The notes under the pieces: generated by a model | Told to the model about the DNA's origin: nothing | Seen by the model: only the letters and a program-made list of their open reading frames with translations | Databases searched by the model: none | NCBI GenBank assembly: GCA_963740675.1 | Contig: CAVUFS010000006.1 | Location: 1 to 64,000 of the forward strand | From: CAIKMD01 sp963740675 | GTDB lineage: Bacteria; Pseudomonadota; Alphaproteobacteria; ATCC43930; CGMCC-115725 | Length of the DNA stretch: 64,000 nt | Direction: 5' to 3' | In this document: positions 17,855-26,876 of the stretch, in pieces | Layout of the letters: every line of letters begins with the position of its first letter | Numbering within the stretch: position 1 is the first letter of the stretch | Program-made: the position numbers and the translations under genes

Positions 17855-18383
17855 TAGCGCCTCCTCATGTGTTAGAGCACATGACACCCAGTCGAAGGCC
17901 AAGCCATTGTACCAAAGCGTTGGCGATACGTTGGTCTCGGTCGGCCCCGAATTGCCGATCGCCTATGACCGGCGGGAGATCGTCAGCGAGTTCCGTCCTG
18001 GCGATAGCCCGGCGCTTGTCTGCGGATGCTGAACGCCGATCCCTCCAACGCTGATGCTCCTGACAACTCTATCTACGGCGCTTTCACGACGAAAACGCAT
18101 GCGCTGACGCCAATAAGCGCGCTTCGCCATCGCGACGAGCGTTGGCGCGATCTCCGATACCAATGTATAGCTTGTACCAAAGGCCAAACCGTAGGCACCT
18201 CCAACTAGGTACGTCGTTCCTTGCAGCGGGCATGCTTCCCGGGAAATTAGGCGGGTCTGCCGGGTTAGGGAGGGTTACGGGTGTCGCTCGCGCCGTTCAG
18301 AAAGAAACTCGTCGATAGCGGAATCTACCCGCAAAGATTGTCCCGCAGAGCATTAGCATAATTCTCTTGCGGAGGATGCCATC
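17855..18383. other. Intergenic region with possible gene remnant and repeats
   Basis: About 530 bp upstream of the amidase. An open stretch at about 17893-18030 (+) reads like protein (PLYQSVGDTLVSVGPELPIA) and stops in CGC-TGA, but it has no start, so it may be the tail of a lost gene. The 11-mer TTGTACCAAAG occurs twice, at 17908-17918 and 18172-18182. I see no other gene. Confidence 0.4.
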
Positions 18384-18941
18384 ATGTCACTTTCAGAGCT
18401 TGCGGAAATCGGCAGTCTTATAAGTGGCGTTTCCATTATGATTTCTGTGATTTTTCTCTACTTCCAGTTAAGACAGATCAATCATCAGGTGAAACAAACG
18501 CAGAAAAATCAGCAGTCCGCTATTAGACAAGGGCGAGCAGCTCGCACCGTCGGCATTGTTCTGACCGGAACCGAACCCTCTTTGGCAGATGCGTTTGTGA
18601 AAGGAGCATCCGGCGATGAGGACATTTCTCTGACACAACTCGGTCAATTCGAAGCTGTCTGCAGAGCCATATTCGTCAATAGCGAGGGTACGTTTTACGA
18701 ACATAAGGAGGGATTACTTGATCAAGCGACCTTCGCCGGTTTTGTCGCCGGTATGAAGGGGTCATTCTGTAATCCAGGCTTTCGCGCCCAATGGAAAAGC
18801 CTTCGAAAGAACTACGCGAGTGGGTTTGTCGAGTTTATGGATAACCTCCTAACCGAAACTCCAGTGACGCGACGTTTTGATATTTTAGAGCAGTGGGGAG
18901 CTGCTATAGCCGCTGAGAAAGCAGCTGCATCACGCAGCTAG
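18384..18941 (+). CDS. Small membrane-anchored protein, unknown
   Basis: A 185-residue protein with one N-terminal membrane span (about residues 12-30, SLISGVSIMISVIFLYFQL) and a cytoplasmic helical domain (VCRAIFVNSEGTFYEHKEGLL, GFRAQWKSLRKNYASGFVEF). The layout is like uncharacterised single-span proteins found scattered in proteobacteria. A good GGAGG site precedes ATG 18384. Base composition is clearly AT-richer than the neighbours, which hints at horizontal acquisition. No partner gene is adjacent, and I cannot assign a function. Confidence 0.72.
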   Translation: MSLSELAEIGSLISGVSIMISVIFLYFQLRQINHQVKQTQKNQQSAIRQGRAARTVGIVLTGTEPSLADAFVKGASGDEDISLTQLGQFEAVCRAIFVNSEGTFYEHKEGLLDQATFAGFVAGMKGSFCNPGFRAQWKSLRKNYASGFVEFMDNLLTETPVTRRFDILEQWGAAIAAEKAAASRS

Positions 18942-18968
18942 TCTGCCTACACAAAGACCATCCGCGTC

Positions 18969-19875
18969 CTATTTAAGGACTCCCTGCTCCCGATAATACC
19001 GCGCGGCGCCCGGATGCAGCGGCGTCGGCGTCTCGGGTGCGTGGCGGACGCTGTAGAACACGTCTTGCGCCATCCAGGCTCGCTCGCTGGTCTCGTTCAG
19101 CGCTTTCGCCAGGCGGTACGCCATGTCGTCGGGCACGTGAGTCGCCGATGACGAGATCGAAGCCGGGATTGGTGATCGTCAGGCACGGCGCACTGTCTTC
19201 GATGCCGCGCATGAAGTCCGGCTCGATCGTGGTGACCGGCGCGCCGTAGTCGCGCTCCATCGTCGCGGCGATGTCCGCATCGAGCGGCAGCAGCACCCAA
19301 TCGCTGAGATGCGCCGCGATCCCCGCCGGCCCGGCCGAGGTGTCGGTGCGGAAGATGGCGTTGCAGCTTCCATCGACGACGTGTTCCAGCGTATGGGGAT
19401 GCGACGTGATCAGGCTGCCGCCCCACGCCTCGATGTCGCGCATGAGATCGATGCCGTAATGCTTCAAATACATCTCGGTCACGTAGCCGGGGCCGTAATC
19501 GGTGACCTCGATCGAGGCGTGCAGCACGGGCTTCTTCTGCGCCAGCTCGGCAAAGGAGCGAACACCGAGATCGGCGCGCACCATGTTGAAGAAATGCTGA
19601 TCGGGACGGATCAGACGCGCCAGCGCGCGGATACGCGACGCCTTGCCGTCCTTGTAGGGGCCGACCGCTTTTGCCGCCATCGCCGCGCCCACCGTCAGCG
19701 AGACAGCGACATCGGCCTCGCCGCTGGAGAGGCGGTAGAGCGGATCGTTCCAGGCGCCCGCGCGCGTGAGCTCGACATCGAGCCCGCTCCGCTCGAACGC
19801 CTTCGTCGCCCATTTGACCGACTTCCACCACTGGCCGCCGCCATTGGAACTCGTCACCCTGATCTTATCCGTCAT
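18969..19875 (-). pseudogene. TAXI-family binding protein without signal peptide, +1 frame break
   Basis: A TRAP-associated TAXI-family protein. It starts at ATG 19875 with MTDKIRVTSSNGGGQWWKSV and has no signal peptide, unlike transporter TAXI proteins. Visible features are the RLSSGEADVAVSLTVGAAM and VLHASIEVTDYGPGY segments and MRGIEDSAPCLTITNPGFDL. Near 19143 one extra base shifts the frame. After it, the other frame gives HVPDDMAYRLAKALNETSE and ends HPGAARYYREQGVLK, with stop at 18969. The 907-nt span is 3n+1. No DctM-like TRAP permease is near. It diverges from the BKACE gene at 19998. Confidence 0.8.
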
Positions 19876-19997
19876 CGCTATCATTCTTTGGTCAGTAAAT
19901 CGCCCGACCGTAGGCTCCTGTAACTTACTCGGGGAGGTCTGGTGACGAAAGGAGCGATATGTTCTGTAAAAGCCAGCCTCATGAGAGGAGCGGCACC

Positions 19998-21116
19998 ATG
20001 TATTACACGGACAATTCTCTACTTCCCGAGAACCAGGATCCACTGATCATCACAGCGGCACCTTATGGGCCCATTTGGATGCCAGCTGACTTTCCCGAAG
20101 ACATTCCGGTCACCTGGGATGAGCAAGTCCAGAAGGCGGTCGACTGCCAGAATGCCGGCGCTACGGTTCTCCACATCCACGTCCGCGATCCGAAGACCGG
20201 GCACATCTCGAAGAACCTCAAGGAATACGGCTATCTGATCGGTCGTTTGCGCGAAGCCGTGCCGAAGATGGTGCTGCAGGTCGGCGGCTCGATCTCATTC
20301 GCACCCGAGGGCGACCAGGCGGCGACGTGGCAGACCTACGATACCCGTCACATGCTGGCCGAGATCGATCCGAAGCCTGACCAGGTGACAGTCGCTCTCG
20401 GCTCGACGACCTACGACATGACCCCTCTGCTGTGCGCGGAGGACTTCAAGGGAACCACCATGGAGGGCAATACCAACGTCTTCTGGCAGTACGCCAACAT
20501 GGTGGCCGACGCGACGCCGGAGTTCTACGTCGAGCACATCAAGCGGCTGACGAAGAACAGGATCCAGCCTGACTTCTCACTCGCCCACGTTCACTCGCTG
20601 ATGATCCTCGAGCGGCTGATCCGCCATGGCGTCTACAAGGGTCCAGTGAATGGCTTCTACAGCATGCTCGCCGGCGGCGTGCAGGGAACCAACCCATTCG
20701 ACTTCATGGAACTGATCCGCCGGAGTCCTCACGGCTCCGTCTTCACCTTCCACACCATCATGCGGCACAGTTGGCCTATAGCCGCCATGTGCATCGCACT
20801 CGGCCAGCACACCCGCGCCGGCATCGAAGAGAACCTCTGGGGCGTGCGCAAAGGCGAGCGGATGACCACGGTCCAGATGATCGAGAAACACGTGCGCATG
20901 GCCCGCGAACTCGGCCGCGACATCGCGACGGGAGAAGACGCCCATCGCATCATGAAGATCGGGACTTGGTACGACACGGTGGAAGAGACCCTCTTCAACC
21001 TCGGTCTGCCGCCCAATCGCACGGAAGGCCAACGCGGATTCCTCACCTACGAAACCGACGGGCGCTTGCCGAAAGCCGCGGAGCCTGGCGGCCCTGATCC
21101 ACGACACATTATGTGA
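19998..21116 (+). CDS. BKACE-family beta-keto acid cleavage enzyme
   Basis: A 372-residue member of the 3-keto-5-aminohexanoate cleavage enzyme (BKACE, DUF849) family. These Zn-dependent TIM-barrel enzymes condense a beta-keto acid with acetyl-CoA to give acetoacetate plus a new CoA ester. The metal-binding VLHIHVRDPKTG motif (His-X-His) is intact, together with IITAAPYGPIW and MVLQVGGS. An in-frame upstream ATG exists, but ATG 19998 has the GAGAGGAG site. The following carboxymuconolactone-decarboxylase-like gene overlaps by four bases, so they are translationally coupled. The divergent gene encodes a TAXI-type protein. A catabolic role is likely, with the substrate unknown. Confidence 0.87.
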   Translation: MYYTDNSLLPENQDPLIITAAPYGPIWMPADFPEDIPVTWDEQVQKAVDCQNAGATVLHIHVRDPKTGHISKNLKEYGYLIGRLREAVPKMVLQVGGSISFAPEGDQAATWQTYDTRHMLAEIDPKPDQVTVALGSTTYDMTPLLCAEDFKGTTMEGNTNVFWQYANMVADATPEFYVEHIKRLTKNRIQPDFSLAHVHSLMILERLIRHGVYKGPVNGFYSMLAGGVQGTNPFDFMELIRRSPHGSVFTFHTIMRHSWPIAAMCIALGQHTRAGIEENLWGVRKGERMTTVQMIEKHVRMARELGRDIATGEDAHRIMKIGTWYDTVEETLFNLGLPPNRTEGQRGFLTYETDGRLPKAAEPGGPDPRHIM

Positions 21117-21847
21117 TCGATGTCGGCACAGTCATGAACCAGGTAGCGACGGAGACTGATCTGTGGGGCTCGTCCCTCGACAAACTCAAGGAATGGGATC
21201 GACAGGGTGCCGAATTGCTGTTCCGGGCGGGAACGAACCCGTGGAACAGCGGGGTGCTGCCGCGCAAGGAAATCGAACTCCTCTCCCTCGCGCTGCACGC
21301 TGCTTGCACAAATCTCGATGAAGTGGGAACGCGCCGCCATGTTCGTGGCGCACTCGATGCCGGCGCGACGCGTGACGAGGTTCTCCTTGTGCTCAAATGC
21401 GCCGCCGTCCTGGCGTTGCACTCGTTCAGCCTCGGCGCTCCCATTCTCCTGGAAGAGATGCAGGCGGCGGGCGTAAAGACCGCCGGCGGTCCCAAGCCGG
21501 CGACACCTTCCTGCGACGCCTTGCGGGCGATGGGCCAGTGGAACACCGCATTCGACCCGTTCCTCGAACTGGCCCCGGGTTGGACCGAAGACTACTTCGC
21601 CTTCGCCGTCGGCAGTGTCTATCAGAGCGGCGTCTTCACGCCGCGATTCATCGAATTGGTCAGCATCGCCTTGGACGCGTCCATCACCCACATGTATGCG
21701 CCCGGCACGCGCCGGCACATCAAAGGGGCGCTCAAGGCTGGCGCGACGCCCGAAGAGATAATGACGGTCCTTCACCTCTGCGTTTCGATGGGCCTGCAAG
21801 CCTGTGCCGTTGGCGTGCCTATTCTCATCGAAGAGCTCGGGTCGTGA
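21113..21847 (+). CDS. Carboxymuconolactone decarboxylase/AhpD-like, tandem domains
   Basis: A 244-residue protein with two carboxymuconolactone-decarboxylase/AhpD-type domains: about residues 25-120 (LPRKEIELLSLALHAACTNL, then RRHVRGALDAGATRDEVLLV) and 150-240 (FTPRFIELVSIALDASITHM, then RRHIKGALKAGATPEEIMTV). The AhpD Cys-X2-Cys redox pair is not present in either half, so a lyase-like or binding role is more likely than peroxidase support. The GTG at 21113 overlaps the BKACE stop (GTGA). An alternative start is ATG 21134. Coupling to BKACE suggests consecutive steps of one pathway. Confidence 0.83.
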   Translation: MIDVGTVMNQVATETDLWGSSLDKLKEWDRQGAELLFRAGTNPWNSGVLPRKEIELLSLALHAACTNLDEVGTRRHVRGALDAGATRDEVLLVLKCAAVLALHSFSLGAPILLEEMQAAGVKTAGGPKPATPSCDALRAMGQWNTAFDPFLELAPGWTEDYFAFAVGSVYQSGVFTPRFIELVSIALDASITHMYAPGTRRHIKGALKAGATPEEIMTVLHLCVSMGLQACAVGVPILIEELGS

Positions 21848-21995
21848 TCTTGGCCTCAAGCCGTAATCTCATGAGCCGCGCCGAGGGCGCGCACGAGAGG
21901 TGATAGCCGAAGGGAAACCCGGCTCGCTCTCCGGTGACGACCTGAGACCGACGTCCGTGGCCCAGTGCCCTGAGGTGGATGACCCAGGAGATATG

Positions 21996-22526
21996 ATGAT
22001 GGCGGCAACCTTGAATAAGCTCGCGCGGCCAGCCGTGAGCCACGCGAAGAAGACGCCGGCCGCACGGCCGTCCGGCTCGTCAGACGCCCCACAGGCCACG
22101 CGGCCCCTGCCCATGTCCGGACCTGCCGTTCCGCTCGCGCACAGGATGGCCGCCAGCAAAGCCCTGCGCGACACCGTTCCGCGCGCAGAGCACCGCCGTT
22201 GGAAGCGTCGAGCCGGGCGCGCCGATCCCATCGAAATCCTTCGCGCAGGCGACCAGGGCCGCGTGCCGGAACTCATCCCAATTCGCTACGGCCGCATGCT
22301 GCAATCGCCGTTCGCCTTCTACCGCGGGGCCGCCGGCGTCATGGCCGCCGATCTCGCCGTCACGCCCATCACCGGGCTCAGAGTCCAGGCCTGCGGGGAT
22401 TGCCATCTCGCGAACTTCGGGGGCTTCGCCACGCCTGAGCGCAACATCATCTTCGACATCAACGACTTCGACGAGACGCTTCCAGCCCCCTTGGGAATGG
22501 GACATGAGGCGCAGAGGAAAAGCTGA
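21996..22526 (+). pseudogene. Truncated DUF2252 gene
   Basis: This encodes the N-terminal third of a DUF2252 protein (kinase-like fold, normally over 400 residues). Family landmarks are RYGRMLQSPFAFYRGAAGVM, VQACGDCHLANFGGFATPE and FDINDFDETLPAP. Near 22490 one extra base shifts the frame; the expected WEWDM continues in the next frame. Homology then ends near 22512, just before the end of the convergent lipoprotein gene. The start is one of three consecutive ATGs at 21993-22001, after AGGAG. The gene is both frame-broken and truncated, so it is inactive as shown. Confidence 0.75.
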
Positions 22527-22531
22527 CAAGC

Positions 22532-23661
22532 TCAGCTCGCGGGAATGGTTAGCACCGGCGCCTGCGGCTTGACGCCGGTTTCGGCGAGAGAAGAACAGCA
22601 TCAGAAACGTAAAAACGCGCTTGGAGGCGAGATCATCATCCGCGATCCAATACCAAGCGTGGCGATAATTGATCGCGGCGAAAGGATCGGGAGGCGGATT
22701 GTCGCTGGATCGTATTACGATCAGCGGACGGTCGTATGGGTTTTGGGCATCGGCGCTCCGGCCGGCCGGTCCGGTTCGGCCCACCGACACATGCGCGCTC
22801 GGCACGTCGATGCCGGCGGCGATCTCGAGCAGGATTTCGATCATCGAGCGGGATAGCACTGCGATCTCCCTCTCGCTTCGCGGCACGGCGCCGAAGGCGA
22901 TGGTCAGCTCGCGATTTTTCTCCAGCCTGATGCCAAGAGTCTTCGCGACATACTGCAGGTCATCCTCCACCTCCGGCGATCGTTGCTCGGAAAAGATCAG
23001 GGTGCCGGTTTCTTCGCCGCCGCGGCTTTCGAGCCGCAGGCTGACCGCGCCTGAGAGCTGAAGACGCCGCAGCGCATCGAGAAGCCGATAGAATGAAGGA
23101 TCGGCATCGCGCACACGGCCGCCGATGCTGGAGCGGTTATACACACCGTTGATCGCGCGCACGGTCAATTGCAGAACTCTGTCGGCCGAATACCCTGCCT
23201 GCACCAGCTCGAAAATCGCGCTCGGTGGAATCGGCCGCAGCAGGCTTTTGGCAAATCTGTCGCCGGCGAGCGGCGTGTAGGTGATGGTCGGGCGATCGAG
23301 ATAGGTGGCGTTTCCACCGAAGGTGAATATGCTCCGGGGAATAGCGTTGGTCAGGTCGGAACTCACCTGTCCGCCGGCCGCCACCTGCCCTTGGAACGCG
23401 TAGGCGCTGATGACCGAGGACACGTCGAGGAAGCTCGGGGCGTCACCATAGCGAATGCGCACGATATTGAGGAGCGTCTGCTCTTTCCAAGAAGTCGCCG
23501 ACGGCGGTCATATAATCGACGCGATCGCGCGGCACCATCATCGGCCCGATCGAGGCGCAGCCGGCAACGACCAACGTCCCCAGCAGCACGCCGACGTGCG
23601 CTGCGTTACGACGCGTCGTGTGGATCAGATCAATCAGGATAAACAAAGTACGAGCAGTCAT
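22532..23661 (-). pseudogene. Uncharacterised lipoprotein, two +1 frame breaks
   Basis: The N-terminus at 23661 carries a lipoprotein signal (lipobox VAGC). The frame slips by one extra base near 23498 (GACTTCTTGG, where GACTCTTGG would keep SWKEQTLLNIVRIRYGDAP). The long middle part reads FGGNATYLDRPTITYTPL, RVLQLTVRAINGVYNRSS and YWIADDDLASKRVFTFLML. Near 22592 a second slip, in a CT-rich run, restores AETGVKPQAPVLTIPAS and the stop at 22532. The span is 3n+2, consistent with two insertions. The mended product is about 375 residues, an outer-membrane lipoprotein family of unknown role. Confidence 0.7.
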
Positions 23662-23852
23662 CTGAGCGACCGTGGAAGGGCCAGGTCGTTTGGGATCGGG
23701 CCGTCATTCTATGGGCGCTCGCCCGTAAGGCGAATCAGGTGATTGCCTGATTTTTGGCCTTATCGGGTGGTTATCCTTGAGATGAGCCGTTGTTGCTCTG
23801 ATTTTCAGGTCGACAAGATCGGTGAGTGTGTCGAAGCCGCTCAAGTGAACTG

Positions 23853-24050
23853 TTTACGATAGAGCGCGACGATCCGATCGAGCCGAGCCCCCCAAGCCGC
23901 TTAGCCTCATCCTCCAGCCCCTGCGTCCGCGCGGCACCAACGCCGCGTAGAAGCATTCCTTGATCTCGCTCAAGAGGCCGGGCCGGCTGTCGATCCGCTC
24001 GTAGAGATCGTCGTAAGGCGTGGCCCGGAGTGCGAGATACGGGCTACACT
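23853..24050 (-). pseudogene. Fragment of an unidentified gene
   Basis: On the minus strand a stretch reads SPYLALRATPYDDLYERID and SRPGLLSEIKECFYAALVP, then changes frame twice and ends in DRIVALYRKQFT and stop at about 23853. This is clearly old coding sequence with no start. I do not recognise the family. The surrounding 23662-24206 interval otherwise holds only the short inverted repeat AATCAGG/CCTGATT around 23725-23745. Confidence 0.4.
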
Positions 24051-24206
24051 CTAGGCGACCTCACCAGTCGTTTAACGCGCCTTGCTCGGACGCGCATGCC
24101 AGCAATGGGTCAGAATGCGCCTCGGCCCGTTGTATCCGGTTGGCCGGCATTGAAATCGATTTCGGACCTACGCTTCCGCACCCGCGCGTGTTTATGAGTA
24201 CACGCT

Positions 24207-25233
24207 CTAATCGCCCGCCGCCTCGGCGTGGATGTCGAGCAAGCGCCGGACCGTCTCCGGCGCGCGGCGGCCGAAGCCGCATTCGGTGGCAATGCCGAAT
24301 TCCGGCCGTACGCGTGACGCGGTCGCGATGCGGCGGCGCGTGCCGTCGACGCCATCGGTGAAGTGCACGAGACCGAGATAGAGTTCGGTCTGCGGGTTCA
24401 GGGCGAGACGTGAAAGCGGCGCGAAATACGCGTCGTCGTCGCGGCTGCGCGGCACCGGCATATGGATGAAGTCGATGCGATGCGGCAGCGCGCGGGCGAG
24501 ATCGTTCGCGAGATCGACCATCACGCCCATATGCGGCGGCTCGAGCGAATGCTTGTGGTTCATATCGCCGTAGCAGAAATGATAGCCGAGCTCGACTTCC
24601 GCCGGTAATTCGGCGCCAAGCCGGCGCAGCCGCTCGATCAGCCCTGCACGCGTATCGTCGATGCCGGCTTTTGCGCACGCCTTCGAGGATCAGCATCTCG
24701 AAGACGGTGTCCCATTGGATCGCGAGCTTCTCGCGCCGGCACGACCGTCGCCAGCGCCGCAATCTCTTCTTTGACGCTCTGGAAATAGGCTTTTTCGAGC
24801 GCGGCGCGTTGATCGGGCGCGATCAACACTTGCAGGAACGCGAGCGGCGTCGGCATCGCGACCAGGAACCGCGTCGATGCCGGGATCACGCCTTCGCTGA
24901 CAAGGTCGCGCGAAGACCGCATAGGATTCGCGCGCCGCTTCGGCATAGCCCAGCTCGCCAAACCGCACCGCGGCGGGATCGATGCCCGGTCTTAACGCGG
25001 TAGTAATCGCGCACATCGCGGCCGCCGAGTAATCGATCGAGCCGCTCGGCAGTTCGAATTGCGGATTGCGTGCGCAGCAGATGCGAGAGCCACTGCACCC
25101 AATCGCCGCGCGCGCCAGTCTCGCCATCGGGTATGCGCTTGATGCGCTCGCCGAACGTTCCGGCGGCGGCGCGGAACACCTCCTCGCTATTCGCGAGCGG
25201 CACGCTGCCGACAAGATGAACCGCGCGCGTCAT
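24207..25233 (-). pseudogene. MetE/UROD-like barrel protein, four +1 frame breaks
   Basis: It starts at ATG 25233, three bases after the upstream TAXI stop: MTRAVHLVGSVPLANSEEVF and KRIPDGETGARGDWVQW. This is the start of an uncharacterised family with the cobalamin-independent methionine synthase / uroporphyrinogen decarboxylase barrel. Pieces in successive frames join into one protein: NPQFELPSGSIDYSAAAMC, DLVSEGVIPASTRFLVAMPT, REKLAIQWDTVFEMLILEGV, AGIDDTRAGLIERLRRLGAE and MNHKHSLEPPHMGVMVDLAN. Each junction needs one base removed; the 1027-nt span fits four insertions. The mended product is about 341 residues. It is the last gene of the marR-TAXI-MetE/UROD-like transcription unit. Confidence 0.7.
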
Positions 25234-25236
25234 CGC

Positions 25237-26272
25237 TTACGTCAGATGGCCGGCATCGCGGTAGTAACGCTCGGCGCCGGGATGGAGCGGGATCGGCGTG
25301 CGGCATACCGCTTTGGGATCGATCGGATAGGACACCGGGCTGCGCTCCGGCGGGATGTGGCGATATTGCATTTCCAGCGTTTCATAGCGCTCCACCAGCG
25401 CCCAGGCGAGGGCATAGGCCACGTCATCCGGCAGATCGGTCGTCGTGATCAGCGCGAAATGCGAGAAGTCCATGAACTCCATCTCGCGATCCATACCGCG
25501 CAAATAGTCCTTGCGCAAAGTCGCGCTCGGCAAGCCGTATTCGGCTTTGAGCAAATCCCGGGCCTTCGCCTCGAGGGGCAGGAAGACGAGATCGCGCTTA
25601 TCGGCGAGCTCTTTCCAATAGCTCGTCATCACCGCTTCTTGAACGATCGCATCGGCCGTGCCTTCGAGCATATCGACCGTGCAGCCGCGCGGTTCGTCAT
25701 GCTCGATGAAGGTGCAGCCGTGCTTTTCAAGCTCCGCACGCGGCAGGCCATGCGCCTCGAGCAGCAGATGCCCGGCGATGCCGATGAAAGAGATATTGTC
25801 GTTGGGCCCGAGGGTGATGCGCAGCTTCGGCTTCTTCTCGCGCCACTCGGCCCAGGAATTGATGCCGAGATCCTTGCGCAACGCGACGATCATGCGATCG
25901 TGCTGCGGTACATAGCCGAGCATGCGCATATTCGGATACGTCTCGGGGGCGCCGGCGACCTTCCCTTCCATCGCCATGCGCATGAACGGCACCGGCACGG
26001 CGCAGGCCATGTCGACCTCGCCGCGGCCGACCGCCTGGACATTGTCCATGCCGCCACGGCCGTTCCAGATCGCGTAGCGCGTATAGGGTCCAGCGAGGTT
26101 GGTGAACTCATAGCCGAGGAAGCCAAGCGCGCGATGAAGATTGGCGCGGCCCCAATCGCCCTGGAATTGCAGCCGCAGCGAGCGGTGGATGCGCGGCGGC
26201 GGGACGATCGAGCGCTTCTTCGCCTGGCGATTGGCCGGATCCTCGGCCTCGATCTTTCGTCGTCCCGCTCAT
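25237..26272 (-). pseudogene. TAXI-family protein without signal peptide, +1 frame break
   Basis: ATG 26272 has a GGAGG site and encodes MSGTTK. Then one extra G near 26255 shifts the frame, and the rest runs open: IEAEDPANRQAKKRSIVPPP, RLQFQGDWGRANLHRALGFL, GRGEVDMACAVPVPFMRMAM and PIPLHPGAERYYRDAGHLT. The 1036-nt span is 3n+1; mended length is about 344 residues. It belongs to the TAXI binding-protein family but has no export signal and no TRAP membrane partner, so it probably works in the cytoplasm. It follows marR by 27 bp and is followed by the MetE/UROD-like gene after 3 bp. Confidence 0.75.
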
Positions 26273-26299
26273 GCTTTTCCTCCGTTGGTCGTTTGATTT

Positions 26300-26791
26300 T
26301 CAGGGGTTTCGTTTTTCGAGCGCCTTTTTGAGGCGTTTCAGGATTTCGGTCGTCGCGCGCAGCTCGTCGGCGGTGAAATGCCCGCCACTCGCATTGGCCC
26401 AGCGCGCCTGGCGGCGGCCGAGCTGCTGGCGCAGCGCCGCGCCTTCTTTGGTCAGCGCGACCAGCTTGGCGCGGCGATGATTGGGGTTGTCGACGAATTC
26501 GGCAATGCCACTCTCGACCAACCAGTCCGCGATGCGCTGGACGTTCTGGCGCGTGAGGCCCATCTGACGCGCGGCGGCGGCAACGGTCTTGGGCTCGCTG
26601 CCGATCGCGCCCAGCACCTGCCAGCGCGCCGCCGTCATGCCGAGATCGCGCGTCATGTCGTCGCCGACCGCGACCATCGCGCCGTTCACGCGAAAAAGCT
26701 CGATCACCAGTTCGGTGAAAGCGGCCCCCGCTTCGCTGTGCGCGCCGGCGCCGGCCGAGCGGCGCGGCAAATAGGTGGTGCCATGAGACAT
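26300..26791 (-). CDS. MarR-family transcriptional regulator
   Basis: A 163-residue winged-helix repressor of the MarR type, usually released from DNA by a phenolic ligand. The helix-turn-helix region is MTAARWQVLGAIGSEPKTVA followed by ARQMGLTRQNVQRIADWLVE, and the wing contains NPNHRRAKLVALT. The longer open frame upstream runs through the operator palindrome, so I place the start at ATG 26791 (MSHGTTYLPRR). It is transcribed away from the bicupin-Rieske gene, with a perfect palindrome between them, and ahead of the TAXI gene. It very likely represses both directions. Confidence 0.88.
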   Translation of the reverse strand: MSHGTTYLPRRSAGAGAHSEAGAAFTELVIELFRVNGAMVAVGDDMTRDLGMTAARWQVLGAIGSEPKTVAAAARQMGLTRQNVQRIADWLVESGIAEFVDNPNHRRAKLVALTKEGAALRQQLGRRQARWANASGGHFTADELRATTEILKRLKKALEKRNP

Positions 26792-26806
26792 CGCCGGCCT
26801 ATCGGG

Positions 26807-26834
26807 CCATATTGACAACATCTTGTCAATATGG
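26807..26834. promoter_or_regulatory. Perfect 28-bp palindrome, probable MarR operator
   Basis: Arms CCATATTGACAA (26807-26818) and TTGTCAATATGG (26823-26834) are perfect inverted repeats with a 4-nt spacer CATC. Each arm contains a TTGACA hexamer, a -35-like element on both strands. The site lies 15 bp upstream of the marR start and 42 bp upstream of the bicupin gene. Its position, symmetry and length fit a MarR dimer site that blocks both divergent promoters. Confidence 0.85.
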
Positions 26835-26876
26835 CGTGATACGCGGATCGCGCATCCATCGCGAAGGGAGGCGAGC

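Noticed and set aside
22080..22531. C-terminal extension of the lipoprotein frame into the DUF2252 region
   Set aside because: It arises from the frame break near 22592; the natural stop at 22532 lies in the restored frame, and the extension is antisense to DUF2252 coding sequence.
23725..23745. AATCAGG/CCTGATT inverted repeat as an IS end
   Set aside because: Only seven paired bases, and no second end, target duplication or transposase remnant nearby.
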